Assembly: GCF_963855985.1 (NCBI RefSeq)
Contig: NC_087091.1
Location: forward strand, 17,428,154 to 17,492,153
Direction of reading: 5' to 3'
From: Ostrinia nubilalis
Lineage: Eukaryota; Arthropoda; Insecta; Lepidoptera; Crambidae
Length of the DNA: 64,000 bases
Shown in pieces: positions 28,889 to 42,320 of this stretch. The notes beneath the pieces are model-generated. The model was not told where the DNA came from. It ran no database searches and saw nothing but the letters and a program-made list of their open reading frames with translations. A program made the translations under genes and the position numbers. Positions within the stretch are counted from its first letter, which is position 1. Every line of letters starts with the position of its first letter.

Positions 28889-30232
28889 TGCTCCTTTGAA
28901 AAGAATATGCCAGATTAGGTACTATTCGTAGAATTCAATAAAAATAGTCGATTGAGTTAACACACATCGTAACGTACAACGTCATCATGTTCCTATTGCT
29001 ATACAAAATCTAAAGGCCTATCTTTAAATATTAAGGAATAACATAAAGTGATATCAATTTACCTACTCAATTATCGCGAATCCATATTATCAATTTGCTG
29101 CGAAAAATAATATAGAAAAGGGACTCTGTTTTTCACAAAACAAATAATAAAAGCACAAAATTGAAACATAATATGTAATTTAGGTGTTTTATTATTAAGT
29201 ACTTTTTATTCTTATTTCAATATTGTTTAAATTTTAAGACTACGAAACTATGTTGCCAAGCGTCTGCGTGTCACAATTACTCAACACGCCACTTAAAGTG
29301 CGTTATGTTTTAGCGAAAACATTTTTATGCGCATATCTCGGACCATACGGGCTTTTACGTCGGATTGGACTTACATATTGTGCGTAGTGTTGCCAGGATA
29401 TGGTAATTGAATAGAGCGCATAAAATGGAGGTAATGTGCACTTACAATGTTTTTAAAGGTTTGAATTCGATTTAGTTTTTAAGAGAAGAGAGTTTTGTGC
29501 GTTAGGGCTTTTCTGTGAAAGAGACTCAGTTATTGCGAGGTGCTGAGGTCAATTATACAATTTCCCTATCAAAGTAAATAATGCAAAAACTAAAGACATT
29601 ATTTACAGAGTTAGAAGTTGTAATTTTTTGTATCCCAGCTTGTAATAGCTTGTGTTAAGGCTAAAAGTAACCATATCTAAGTAAATAGTTTATTTCAAAT
29701 GTCTATACTGTTTGCTAAAGTTCTCCTCTCAGAATTTCGTTACTTTATACTCAACCTCTACATAATATCTTATCGCCTACCCGTTTTATAGCAACTGTAA
29801 GTTATTTTCACACGAGAAGTTTTGCATATTTGCTATAGTAAACGAATATTGCGCTGTTTGTCTGTTCACACAGATTGGTGTGGATGTTATTGTGTCTAAA
29901 GTTTCTATATATTTCACGTGGTGACGTCAACTTAGCTGTTGTTTATGGTTATTTGCTTTCCACCGCAGTTTTTTCAGTGACAAGATATCTGTTAGGTAGG
30001 TATATGTTTTTCTAAATTCTACCATACTGAGCAAACAATAATAATAATTTTACATACATTTACAATTTAACCAACATTTTCCCTACGACTCTTTTGATTT
30101 GTTTACAACTAAGTTTTGCCCGCGGCTTAGTCCGCTTACTTAAATATCGGTTCTACTAAATATTTTTTTAAACCTTCCTCATGAATCACCATCTATTGGT
30201 AAAATTCTCATGAAAATCTGGTCAGTAATTTC
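28889..30232. other. No feature recognised
   Basis: AT-rich sequence without supported gene or repeat. Confidence 0.35.
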
Positions 30233-30372
30233 TAGCTGAGTTGCACAAGCTAACTTTAACCGTAACTATAACTTTAGCTTTGACAAACGTCAAAAATCTG
30301 TCAAAATCCATACAAAAACAAAGGTTATCGTTTCAGTTACGGTCTAAGTTAGGTGGTGCAACTCAGCCTTAG
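30233..30372. mobile_element. MITE of the GCTGAGTTGCAC family
   Basis: CTGAGTTGCACAAGCTAACT at one end and GGTGGTGCAACTCAGCC at the other, with TTGACAAACGTCAAAAATCT inside. Second copy at 45968-46098. Confidence 0.75.
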
Positions 30373-31130
30373 TGTATCGCGAACAGAGAGACGGAAGCGG
30401 GAAAGAACTTTGTTTTGTGGGTACCTATATTATGTAGAGTTTATGTCCAATATTCATTATTATGTCCATCAAAGATTTCATGAGAAAATGCTTACCTATT
30501 TATTCATGTATTGTGTAGGTATGTGAACGAATACATATCGTCCATCACAAACATCATACCTGTAATTTATACGCCCTGTTTTTCGCATCAGCCCCGTTAT
30601 TTACCAACTTGCACGGGGCTCGTAAACCACGGCCTGCCGAAGCTCAGATCCGGTGGAACCCCAGACCGAAAGCAAGTAGTGATGCACCAACACTTAATTG
30701 TCGATAACATCGATAGATACTAATTGATAGATCATCTAAATACTCAAATATACTTTTTTTTCTTTGGAATTAATGGCAATAATTAGGTACACTCACTTTC
30801 ATCAAAACTGCACGGTCCAAGAATCGCAAATACTGTACGAAAAATTATTAATTTTCATATTTATTACAATCTTCACACAATTTACCACTTTAAGATAAAC
30901 TTGGTAGTTTTGGCTAAGAGTTGATAACTTGGTTAGTTTCATTGGAGGCCAAGCTTTACTGGCATACCTGCAGGAGTTTCAGTGCTGGGAAAGTGTGGTG
31001 GGATAAAGCCGGATGAGTTGGTAAAAGTAGCAGGTCAAAAAACATGTAATTAAGGTTTTTTTTTTAATTTACTGGCAGCTAAAGAATTATTCGAAAATAT
31101 TCACTGTTTTTTGTATAAATCCTTATCGAT
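30373..31130. other. No gene; weak LINE-like trace
   Basis: 30940-31040 (TTGGAGGCCAAGCTTTACTG, GCAGGAGTTTCAGTGCTGG) resembles fragments at 50.6 and 55.2 kb, probably an old repeat family. Otherwise nothing. Confidence 0.3.
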
Positions 31131-31347
31131 AATTATTATTACTGGCGGGATTGCTACCATGTACCCTAATATTGAGTTTCCGATATTTTGGCACTGTTGC
31201 AAGCAAAGCAAAGTCAAGGAGTAACTGAGGAAACTTGCGGGTGAGATGTTATGGGCAGACTTCGTGACCTGGCGCTTGCAACAGTGCCGAAATATTTAAA
31301 ACTCAAAATTAAGGTACATGGTAGCAATCCCGTCAGTAATAATAATT
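31131..31347. mobile_element. MITE with about 75-nt inverted repeats
   Basis: AATTATTATTACTGGCGGG and GATTGCTACCATGTACCCTA on the left mirror the right end, and GCACTGTTGCAAGC mirrors GCTTGCAACAGTGC inside. Total 217 nt. Confidence 0.85.
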
Positions 31348-32776
31348 ATGTTAGTGACCATGAAAGCTTAAAACAATAAATCGATATCGAAACTTGTACA
31401 ACACTTCGCAGCCCCCATAGCTCCCACTTCCGCGCGTATGTAAACGAGTCGGCAACTTGTTTATGTGATTTAATGTCAACTCGTGCCAACTTCGACTTTA
31501 TTGTTTGCTGAACGGATAATAATTGGGTTGCTGGTACTTTGATGAATGTAATAGAGTACGATTGGCTCGAGAATTCGTTTTGTTTAAAGTGGGGCGTAAA
31601 AGTACTTGAAATTGCTAAGATTACTCTAAAATGCTAAAAAACTACATCCGAATTGCTTCAGCAAAATTTTAGGTATTATCGTAAGTACATACAATCAAAG
31701 GTGGATTCTCCATAGGTAATAAGAACACGTTTCTATAAACGTAGTGTTTTCTATGTCCTTTATTATCTGCCCCTACGTTCGTCATGTTTTAACCGACTTC
31801 AAGAATAAGGTTATTTTCACGTAGGTAGATTACCCGTTACAAAAGACCGTAGCATTGCGAATACCTCGTAGCATTCGTAGCTGATCACTATGACTGATCT
31901 GAGTTGACTGACTACTACTTATTTGTTTTGTGACTTACCCCCTTACTAATAAAACTTACACGCTCATTGAACAGTGTTTTAAAGTGACGTTTAGTATGGA
32001 AATGACATTTTAAAACAGTGCTCAACAACTGTGTAACTTTTTATTAGGTAGTAAGAGGGTTAATATTTAAAGTTCCCTTAAAGTTGAAACTAATAACTAC
32101 TGCGTATTATTAGAAACCCTTCATGTTATAGCGTAAAATAAATAACATAGTAAGCAAATAAGCGATTACAATTTGAGCACAAGTAGGGCACCCAATATGC
32201 CGGCCGGCCGCGGATCCCAATATGGATATTTCATATTTCACCCGACATTTTCATATTTTTTCATCCCACATGGAATAGTTTCACGGCTTTAGATTACTAA
32301 AAGGGACTTTATACTAAGCTAGAACTAATAACTATGAATGAACAAACGAAGTAAGCGGATGATCCGTGAAGATTTTTTTGTTTAATTCTGGAACTTGGCA
32401 ATCTGTGTTAACACAATAAGCCATTCAGATGAGGTATCTTGATCTTATCTTGTCAGCAGAGGGAATTCCTATGAATTCATTTTATCTGGTATCAAAAAAT
32501 CTCACTGTAAGTGTAGCGACACTATGCCGTTTCAATCTGGAGTGTGTGATACTTCCTGTGCCCACCAGTTCCGTGAAGTAAAAGAAAAACTCATAAAACA
32601 TAAAACTCATTTAATTATGCAAGTAGGCTTTTTAAAAGCCCTTTTACAGTCGTAATAAATCTTCTTCAGATTTCCAGAATTAGATTTTTTTGTTATCTAC
32701 AACGAGGAAGTTTTTGACCTGTATCCCACCTGATGATAAGTGATGATCAGGCGAAATGTGGAAATGACTAAAGCGC
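31348..32776. other. No gene recognised
   Basis: AT-rich sequence. At 32585-32655 CATAAAACTCATTTAATTAT, GCAAGTAGGCTTTTTAAAAG resembles part of the composite SINE at 63.05 kb. Confidence 0.3.
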
Positions 32777-32952
32777 GGTCTCCGAGCACGTAGTATTTTG
32801 TCCAATGACCCCAAGCTACCCATCTTTATCGCTCGCGCGTAATTATATTGCTGTCGCGACTGTGCGACGGGCGCCCGCAGTGAGTGTGCGAGCGGAGCGC
32901 TCATTCTCAGTAGCTTGGGGTCATTGGACGAAATTCTACGTGTTCGGCGACC
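32777..32952. mobile_element. MITE of the GAGCACGTAG family, copy 1
   Basis: GAGCACGTAGTATTTTGTCC and AATGACCCCAAGCTACCC mirror the right end (AGCTTGGGGTCATTGGACGA). Other copies are at 41.1 kb (complete palindrome) and 60.2 kb (half). Confidence 0.85.
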
Positions 32953-33163
32953 AGACTATAGAACAATACTCAATTCTTTGCGGTTTCCAGTAGTATTTTA
33001 ACTCTTTGTTTTCAACCTAGCCCGCGGCGGCAAGGTAATAGGTAGGCGGGCCGGGCGCGGCTACCACGGACATCTCATTTGTTGCGCCTCCAATATTATA
33101 ATAGCATATTTCGCTTTTTGTTCGATACTCGATCTTGGATGTAGAGAAGGTCATCAGTGTGCT

Positions 33164-33331
33164 TACCATGAGTTTACATTAGGTGTGCTCGCTAGCGACT
33201 GCGTAAAAAAATTACATTTAATTGTATGACATATTGTGCAGCGCCCCTAGCGGCTACTTTCAAGAAACAAAATCTTCATAGAGATTTTTGACGTACTCGC
33301 TAGCGAGCACACCTAACGTAAACTCATGGTA
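33164..33331. mobile_element. MITE with TA target duplication
   Basis: CCATGAGTTTACATTAGGTG and TGCTCGCTAGCGA pair with TCGCTAGCGAGCACACCTAA and CGTAAACTCATGG. A TA flanks each side (33164 and 33330), as with Tc1/mariner-mobilised MITEs. Confidence 0.82.
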
Positions 33332-34888
33332 GGTACACAGAACACCTTGGTGATGCAGATACCTATGCTAGATAACATGTTTAAAAAAATAACTAGAACA
33401 TCTCTCACACTTGAAAAGTCACGACCATATAAAATAGGTTTTTGTTCTTTGAAAAAAACATTGATTGGTTTCGTGTTCTCATTTCGTCTAATAGAATTTA
33501 TACTGATCATCATCAACAGACTTCTTTTTCTTCTGTAAAGGTTTGTTGTCGACACGACAAGAAAAAGAAGAAGACCAACAGACTGTCCTTTTACTTTTAT
33601 GTAGGATGCTCTCCTTGTCGGACCTCAAGAAAATTGCTGACTGTGTGGATCTAATTGCGTTCCTTGGGAGAGGCTTTGGTCCAGAAGTGGACAAGTCTTT
33701 ATTGTGTATGAACAAAGGTTACAAGAGTTCTTATAAATAGGTTAACAGGCATCTCTTAGTTCTTCCTTTTCAGGCGTATACATACACTATACATTATTGC
33801 TAATGCACTCCATTACGTTTGCAGCGTGGTTATATGTATCTCTTCTCTTTATGTATTGAAAAATTGTCGACTTAAAATATTTGGTATTATTTTCTCTCGA
33901 CACAACAGGTAATAAAACAAAGCGTCTCTAGAGATGACCGAGGGGCATATTTCCAAGCAATCTAATTTGCACACAATCTTACCCTCTTTACAATATTACA
34001 ATATTGGCTATTGGACGCGTCAAATTGGCTACTTGGCACTTGGTCCAAAGTATAATGTTTTATTTTTAAGATTCAGTGTAAATGTAAGGTCATATAGGTA
34101 AGTAGGCACAAATTAAAGTTGTGAATTTGTACTTGCTTGCATCTTAATTACGCCCACGATAAAAACAGTGGGCCTGGGATATGTGTGGCATCATATTACA
34201 CTATAAGATGATTTTCGGACTATCAAGAATACACTAACTTCTGGGCAATGATTGTGTACAGTGATACGACAGTCGAGCTTAGAAAATTGCATAAAAAATC
34301 TTTCATCTACTCGTAAGTATGCAATGAAAATATCGTTTGTAGAGACTTTAAAAAAAGTATATACGATATCTAAACCTGTCCAACGATATAATTCTTACTT
34401 GGCATGGATTTTTCTTATTTTCAATCAAACTTTTCACATACTGGAACGGTCGGTACATAGGGTCGAACAACTTCAAACAATGTAACTCCAGAATATGCAT
34501 AACAGTTACACACGAGCTTCCTAAGGACAGACAAACAAACAGTTGTTCGGGAGTTATACGGAAGAGGGTTCTGTGGTACTCTCTTATGTTCAACCGAGTG
34601 GATGCGCTGGGATGTGGGAAGATGGGGACGTGGTAGTTTGAAGTCTTGAAATAATAGGGAGTGAATCCCAAATGTTTTAGGTCAATAACGTAATTTTTAA
34701 ATTATTGTACCAAAACTTAACTTAATCCAGATGAAATAAAGTTCGACGAAAATGATAATATTCTATTACTTTCTTACATAGTCATACGGTCGATTGAAGA
34801 TATCTTAGCCGTATGAACTCTTCTTAACATTTACCATCATAAAAGGTCCTGAAAAACAGTGCAGGGTGAATAAACCTACTGTCAGAAA
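33332..34888. other. No gene recognised
   Basis: Includes a short LINE-like UTR bit (33538-33575, GGTTTGTTGTCGACACGACA). Overlapping open frames on both strands (33.3-33.7 kb, 34.25-34.67 kb) show no domain. Confidence 0.35.
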
Positions 34889-35095
34889 TCTTACTAATAT
34901 TATAAATGCGAAAGTTTGTATGGATGTCTGGATGTCAACATGTTTGTTACTCTTTCACGCAAAAACTACTGAACGGATTTTGATGAAACTTTACAGTATT
35001 ATTGTATAAAACCTAAAATAATATAATAGGCTATAATTTATGACGAACTGTGGCAAACTCAATTTCACGCGGGTGAAGCCGCGGACGAAAGCTAG
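34889..35095 (+). mobile_element. Non-autonomous Helitron
   Basis: It starts TCTTACTAATATTATAAATG after an A and ends GCCGCGGACGAAAGCTAG before a T, the A|T insertion site and TC...CTAG ends of Helitrons. 207 nt, no coding capacity. Confidence 0.85.
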
Positions 35096-36289
35096 TTTTA
35101 ATATAATTCTGAACTTCAGATGGCTGGCAGGGCGATCCGATTTAAATAAATGAAGTAAAAGTAATTTTCCCGCAAAGGTACAATACAATTATTATGCGAT
35201 TGTGAGGCAAGACAGATGCTTATAGCAAGCAGCTATGAAATCTGACACACAAAAAAGGCAGAAATATGACGTCAGTAGGTAGGTAATAAAGACATGCTTT
35301 CTCCATCCCACTTCTCACATCCGCGCACTTCCGCGGAGCCCGCGCACGGAGTTATGCAGATCCGCGTATTTATTGGGAAACTTTAGCAGATAGGAGGCGA
35401 CACGGCGAATCTGATTCCGCTGGCGATATCGCCCGATTTATTGCCGATATAAACGCGAATAGCGGACTCTTATGTACTGAGGGGCAGGAACTACGTGTAT
35501 GTGCCGAACTAAAGGGTGGAATTGGAAAAACTCTTTGGCAGAATTAGTGGTGAGGTTTGTCATCACAAATATGTCATTGCAGATTATGTGGAGAAGTGGA
35601 AAGTATCCATTCATATTCACGTTGGTTTTTAGTTAGCTTCACGATTTTACAAAACTATTGGGTTTGAATACGGCACTAGCCAAATGACGGTTTGTTAAGC
35701 AGAAGCATTTATACTCAGAGACTTCCACACCAGAAACATATCTCTCTCATAGAATGTCAGTTAAATAAAGTTCTAGTTGCCTTTATGATGAAGCTCTACA
35801 TATTACCTGTCAAGTAATGGCACAATAATATGATACACTTTTTTGATGCCAAAACCTACAGTTTTATAAAATTCAATTTGTGTTATAATACATTTTTAAC
35901 CCATCAAACCCCAAGCCGTCGGATGACACCGCGGTAACAATAAATTTCTATTGTCTCAATTCGCGGGTACATGAAAGGTCAAGAAGATGTCAAAACCTAC
36001 AGGTATTTTTTTCTAAGATCCACAAGACAAGTTGATCCAAAATCACGTAGCGCCATAAAGCTGCTCCATAACTCGGCAGCGCGGCGATGTTTCAATTAAC
36101 CCCAGATAGTACACAACCACGATCTCTGTTCCGAGTAATTAATTTATTAAAACGATAAGGTTTAAAGCCGTGGAATATGCAAGACGCGAGCGCGCTCGCG
36201 TTACGTGATCAAGATAACGCTCGCGAGCGCGGGTAGGGCTGCCAAAAGCTCAGGCGAATTTCAAATTTAAATTGAGACTCAACAAAAGA
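35096..36289. other. No gene recognised
   Basis: A GC-richer patch at 35320-35470 holds a CRE-like TGACGTCA nearby (about 35269). A palindromic GCGAGCGC cluster lies at 36184-36231. No gene supported. Confidence 0.3.
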
Positions 36290-36530
36290 CTAACGCTCGT
36301 ATTCTCAAAAGATGCTTGCTTAAATAAAGGTAAATGTCCAGGATGGACTGCAGCCCGCAGACTGCAACCGCAAACTGCAAACCTCTATGAAATCTGCAGC
36401 GCGGCGCGCCGCAACTGCAAGCCGCAGTGGGGATTTCATAGATATTTGCTGTTTGCGGTTGCAGTCTGCGGTCTGCAGTCCATCTTGGACTTGTACCTTT
36501 TAAGCAGCAAATCGAACGCACTGCGTTGAA
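36290..36530. mobile_element. Foldback/MITE with GC-rich palindromic core
   Basis: GGATGGACTGCAGCCCGCAG, ACTGCAACCGCAAACTGCAA and TATGAAATC on the left mirror the right arm (36437-36490) around GCGGCGCGCCGC. Arms reach at least 75 nt and weakly further out. Because both strands are open, antiparallel frames occur, but they are products of the symmetry. Confidence 0.8.
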
Positions 36531-37252
36531 TAGAGCTCTGTGATTGGTTCGTGTGTCACCCTATGCGTCACGCGCACTGTGAGACCTCATAGTATTATTT
36601 GTGAATACGGGCGATAGATCTACCGACTCGCGACCGAATTTCTCGAATCGCGGAAACACCTGGATGTGGGCAGCGCAGGTTCGTTGTGAAAGTCTTAATA
36701 CGCTTCGCGGTTACTTAAAGACGCTTAGGATGGTTTGAAAATTGTTTTCTAGATACCTGAAAAAACATGAATCGATTTAATTAGTAGCTTTTTTTTCAGA
36801 ATCCTGAAAATACGCTGTTGCAATATTGATTCTTCCAACTTTATGCGTCGATATCTTCGAGATTCGTTAACCAATTTTGATGATTTTTTGTTGAAGAAGC
36901 TCAAAGTCCACAAACTTTACCAGAACGTAGTACATAAGAGCGGCAACCCTAACGCTCTCGCGAATCTTGCTCTAATAAAATATTAAATGCTCACTTAAAC
37001 ATCTATACTGCGCGAGTAACGACTGCGAACACCTTCTGAATACAGAGCAGAGATAGCGCTTAGAGACGCTGGATCCTTACCCGCTGAAAATACGGTTTAA
37101 AGTATGCATTATTTTTAAATATTATCTACTTCTTTGGTGGCCGTTACTAAAATTGTAATCAACTCAAATAATAACCTGGATGGGTATATGACTGAACAGA
37201 AACTTTTTAAAGAGCATTATCAACAGCAAATGTAAAGAAACAATTCAATATT

Positions 37253-37373
37253 AGATAGAGGTAAGATAGCCAGTTCCTTCGTGGTTAAGGATTCCGGGTG
37301 AAGCTCGCTTCCTCCTTTGGCCTGATTGTCACTTACCATCAGGTCAAGAGATTCCTCGTCGGGCATAAAAAAA
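37253..37373 (+). mobile_element. SINE 3' fragment
   Basis: GAGGTAAGATAGCCAGTTCC, GGATTCCGGGTGAAGCTCGC and CTTACCATCAGGTC end in an A-run; the tRNA-like head is missing. Confidence 0.8.
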
Positions 37374-38087
37374 AATGAATTTTAAATTATCATGATCATC
37401 ATTATGTTCCTACTTCAGCCATTGGTAAAATTACTTCACCAAACTACACCAGGCAACCAGGGTTGCTTAAAGTAAAATTAAAAAAGTTTTAATTTCATTC
37501 CAAACCTACAGTTACTGATTTGTCCCTCATGGAAAATTACATAAATAACTTTTTGTTTAAGCCTCTACAAAGTTTGTGTTGCCATCAAAAACCGCTACTT
37601 ACCCCAAAGTATTGTCCCCAAAAAACGATCAAAAGTCGTTCGGTTGAAACAGTGCCCCGGGGATGCAATTGCCCGATTATTATTTTGAAACCAACACGTA
37701 GGGGAAATTTTGGATTCAAAGTGATAATGGAAATGTAACTATGGGATGTCAATGTATTTATTACTATAAAATTTCATTTGTAAACAGCATTTTAGGTGAT
37801 CGCAATTTTAGCATAACCACACAGTCCTATAAAAAATAGATTAAAATGCCTTATTAAACTCGTAATTCTTTCTTCGAAATTAATAAGCTAAAAGCTAAAA
37901 AAAATTACAGAAACCATGGTTATTTCTTTTTAAGAAAAGACCATTCAGGCTTGTGCTCATGTTACTGTAGAAAGTTACTAATGCCCTACTTGCATTCTAA
38001 AGAGATACGCTTTTTTTTCTTAAAGATTTCATTAGGTATTATTCCCCATAGAGTAATTAAGTATTTAGTTTCACCTACATTTTTTTT
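37374..38087. other. No feature recognised
   Basis: AT-rich sequence without supported gene. Confidence 0.35.
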
Positions 38088-38153
38088 AAACCTTGGAGGA
38101 GGCATTTGTCCAGCAGTGGACGTCATTTGGCTGAAAAGAACGAACGAACGAAC
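38088..38153 (+). mobile_element. RTE LINE tail fragment
   Basis: CTTGGAGGAGGCATTTGTCC, AGCAGTGGACGTCATTTGGC and a GAAC tail; 66 nt of the 3' terminus. Confidence 0.78.
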
Positions 38154-39990
38154 GATATTTTTTTAACTTCGCTACAAAAAATAGGTATCTTATTTTTAAC
38201 TACGAAAAATCCCAAAAGAATTCTCCAAATAACGGCCTCATAACATTAATATAAGAAATTACTTGATCTCGCATCCCCACCCTCTTAAGATGCTCATAAA
38301 CATGTTTTTCGCGCAATAAAAATGATAAATCATCCGTTTTTTATTTGGTCAATCAGTAGATATAGTGTTTTTCCCATTGGCAGATAATATCTATGGGCCT
38401 CCGTAATGGGGGCGAGCGAAAAAGATAATATAAGTTTCATAGAGAAGTGATTGATGGGTTTACGGCGCAAAAAACATTGGTCACGTTACGGATTGGGTTT
38501 TATCAATACTTGAAACAAATGGTGGATATTCAGTTTTCAAGGATTTTTTTAATTCTCATGAAGGAAAATATGTGTTACGATGTGTAACATAGCTACTTGT
38601 TTACATTTCATTTTTGTCTTCTTTAATTGTAATATATATGGGGGTAGTGAAACGACCGTAATATTGTCGGTGCACAGTCGGTCTCTACTCTGTGTATTGA
38701 AATGATTTCGGTTTTTGATGTTATATTATTTCGAAAAAATTTATACAGTTTAATACGTATTCTATTATGACTTTGGTATTTTGTTTTGTTGATTAATTTA
38801 CTGCAAATTTTAAACACAGCTAGAGCTTTTAGTCATAATGTTACTTTTTCAATCCTTCTGTTAGCACTTCTATCCACCATAATATGTACAAGCTCTTCTA
38901 AGTTAAGTTTTGAGATAGTTTGATTATTTATAAACATTACAAATGAAAATAATTATTTACTGGTCCCTTTCTTTGCGTAATTTCCAGATTTATTTCCAAA
39001 AATGATTCCATATTTCCAATAGGCAATTCGCCATAGTTATTTTTACCAGATCTGCTAACAAAGCTTCGTTACGGCTTATTAGGTATGCGAGCAAACACTC
39101 GATGAGTAATAGGCCCTCCATCATTTGCTCTACCATACCCCTGTTTTTGCAAACATATCTGGTCTGGTATTTTTTGGGTTTTTATTAGCTTGGAGATAGA
39201 TGAGAACTGGTAAGAGTACCTAAGTGAAATGGAAATAAGGATTATAAGGATATTTAGTTATTAAGGCAGTTAACTGTTTTTGTATAGGTATTATAACTCA
39301 GTTTTCATTATTATTCCAAATATTAGGTAATTTTTATATCAATCTAGTCCCAAACTAAGCAGAGTTTATACATTGGTGAATAGAAAACATAAAGTTACTG
39401 AAATTGATAAATTTAAAGCAGATCAACGTATAAGTAGGTACTCCTACAATTTTCCCTATCTCCGAGTTTTAAGTCCAACGCAAACCAAACATAAGTACCT
39501 AGGAAGGTTTTTTTTCTTTTGTACTCGTACAAGTCTGTGCTGGTTTCACATTTGCGAAATCTTAGGATAAACCGTCACATGCTTAAAAATAGATCTTATT
39601 TAGCTTTGACCACAATAATGACTAGCAAATAAAAAAACGTATTACACGAGAAAAATAAAACTCCAACAATTTTCTATACCCAAAATATTCTAGAAAACCT
39701 CATCTAAACTTCTCAAGACGAAAACATCCAAATAGCTCGGAAGATGTTCGCCGAACCTATAACAATTCCGCGAAACAAACAAACCCACTTAAATAAAACA
39801 ATACAATAAGTCAAAACTGTATTGAACAAATTAAGCAAACCCGCAAAACAAGGTTATTTGTTTATATTTTTATTGATCGCCGTTTACAACCGGAGGGGGA
39901 TTTCTAGTTAGAAACGTGCTGTAATAAAGTCGAGGAAATTACTACTGTAATACTTGAAGTAGTAGGGATATCCATGCCCGAAATTTAATT
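38154..39990. other. No feature recognised
   Basis: AT-rich sequence without supported gene or repeat. Confidence 0.35.
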
Positions 39991-39999
39991 TGTATTTGC

Positions 40000-40118
40000 T
40001 TTTTCACGCGACTTTGTCCGTGTAGATTTTCATGAAAAATACTTAGGTATACACTAAAAAAAAATGCTTTTACACACGACTTCCTCTGTGTAGATTTTCA
40101 TGAGAAGTACTTAAAAGT
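40000..40118 (+). repeat. Two tandem units of about 63 nt
   Basis: CGACTTTGTCCGTGTAGATT and CGACTTCCTCTGTGTAGATT, each followed by TTCATGA and a TACTTA block. It directly precedes the MITE at 40.12 kb. Confidence 0.6.
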
Positions 40119-40290
40119 ACACTGAAAAACTGTTTGGTTACTGCTTACACAAAAAAGTGACTGGCGAATTAATTGTTAACTACAAGTATAACCAAACCAA
40201 GTTTAGTTTGTTTAATTTACACAACATTTTGTTCCTCTTAACCAATGTAGTAGCAAGTAGTAACCTCCAGTTCTTTTTGTGTAAGTCTAA
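40119..40290. mobile_element. MITE of the CACTGAAAAA family, copy 2
   Basis: TACACTGAAAAACTGTTTGG and TTACACAACATTTTGTTCCT are shared with the copies at 14.7 and 56.5 kb; the right terminus is not clear. Confidence 0.6.
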
Positions 40291-41084
40291 TTGCTATTCT
40301 AATTTATTAGTTGTGAATTAAAGTTTAGTTCAAACCGATTCAATAGGTTTTTCGTTAAGGAATTACAAATATCCATCCACCCATCCTGACAGATTTTCAT
40401 GTTTATACATCACAATATTTGTATAAAATTATTATATTGAAGTAATTGACTATTTTTGTCTACAATAACAACTATACTTAGTTACAGAAACAGAAAAATT
40501 GCCATATAAAATTATAAAAACTTTAAAAAAATATTAATACCGCAATGCCAATTCAGATTTTCTTCGTTATTTTGGTTACAGTGCAGATTCGGTTGAACTT
40601 TCTCACCAGCAATAAAAGCTTTCATGGCAAAATGTTTTGGCTCTTGGCACTTGGCTGATGCGGTGGCGACATTATGGCATCGCGACGCCAAGCTTTGATG
40701 ATTATTGTTTTATTAACCAATATTGAGTGCGGAACATTGGTGCGGGCGGGTGTTACGGTAACTGGTTAAGTTTTGATAACGGCTTGTTAACTTAATCAAA
40801 TTAACAAAAGGAAATCATCTTTCACGGCAATGAAAACACTACAATTTATGAATTTAAAATATTTTAAAAGATAGACAATGATTATTATGTCCGAATATGA
40901 CTGAATTACAGCTAGAGTTCACAATAAGTTACTACTGAAATGTTTTTTTCCGATTGCTAATCAAAACTCTTGACAATTTTAAGTTAATTCATGTCATAAT
41001 AAGTATGCCTGTGCCCTAGGGACAGTTTATTGTAACAGTAATAATCTACGTTTACTGTACTAATTGTAGTCTTGAGCTTTCTAA

Positions 41085-41295
41085 AACCTGGTCCGTGAGC
41101 ACGTAGAATTTTGTCCAATGACCCCTAGCTACCCATCCTTATCGCACGCGCGTAATTATGTTGCTGTCGCGCTCGCACACTCACTGCGGGCGCGCGTCGC
41201 ACATTCGCGACAGCAATATAATTACGCGCGAGCGATAAGGATGGGTAGCTTGGGTTCATTGGACAAAATTCTACGTGCTCACGGACCAGGCTTTA
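41085..41295. mobile_element. MITE of the GAGCACGTAG family, complete palindrome
   Basis: CCTGGTCCGTGAGCACGTAG through GCGACAGC mirrors nearly the whole second half; about 90-nt arms meet near 41188. It is the best-preserved copy of the family. Confidence 0.88.
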
Positions 41296-42160
41296 ATAGT
41301 TTATTTGACTATTGTTTCTGTTAACAAAACGTCTCCTTTATTAACTCTTGTTTAACCTGACTTTAACAAAGCCCGCTGCAACCCGCCCCAGGAGTGTTCC
41401 CCAGGGAGCGACAGTTAGCCGCGGCGTCGCCTCTTGATTGGGATAGTCGTAAACCAATCTACACCGACTCTACTATAGAACTAGTGAGGCGCTTAAATGT
41501 TTTAGATATTTTAAAATTTCTATTAAAAAACGGTCTTTATTTTACTTTTATCCCTGTGACTCTGCATCAACAATCTTAAAATACTTTTAGTTAAATTCAT
41601 CAGTACCTCCTACCGGTGAATGATTTATGAAATAAAATACTCAAATTGTTATTGGTAAAAATTTTGAAAAGTTATTCCATGTCATAAACGTCTACCATTA
41701 ATATAGAAAAGTATTCCGAAGTATAGTGATGCACAGCAGCAATGTATTGCTTAAATTCAGACACTAACGTAACCTTCAATTAAGGCATAATAAAATTGAG
41801 CACTAAAGTAATGCGTTCCAAGCCTTGCCTGTATTGTATTTTTCTTGTTGGTTTTAATAATGAATAAACAAATTAAGTGAATTTAAATTAAAACATCGAC
41901 ATTTCCACTGTCACTCCGTCATCACTAAACTGATACGGTTTCAACGAGTCTGATTTTACACCACAAGACTGATACACAACTAATACTCATAGTTAACCCT
42001 AACAAAACTTTAGGAATACAACAGATATTTTCATTATTGGTTATTGCTCGCGTCACATTTATGAATTACATTTAAAGTTTTAAAAAATCATTTTCATTGT
42101 AAGAAGAAAAATCTTTATTACATTAGACTTACTGACAATCTTTTTTGGTAATTTAGTAAA
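41296..42160. other. No feature recognised
   Basis: AT-rich sequence without supported gene or repeat. Confidence 0.35.
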
Positions 42161-42279
42161 TCTATACTTATAATAAATCTGTAGAGAGGTCAATTCTGTA
42201 CATGAAATATATTTTCAAAATAACTATCAGGGGGTGATTAGTGATCGATACTGATGCCAAAAATGCAATCAGTAAAATT

Positions 42280-42320
<41 letters not shown>

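Noticed and set aside
36272..36529. Cys/Arg-rich peptides on both strands
   Set aside because: They result from the palindrome; neither strand shows coding evidence.
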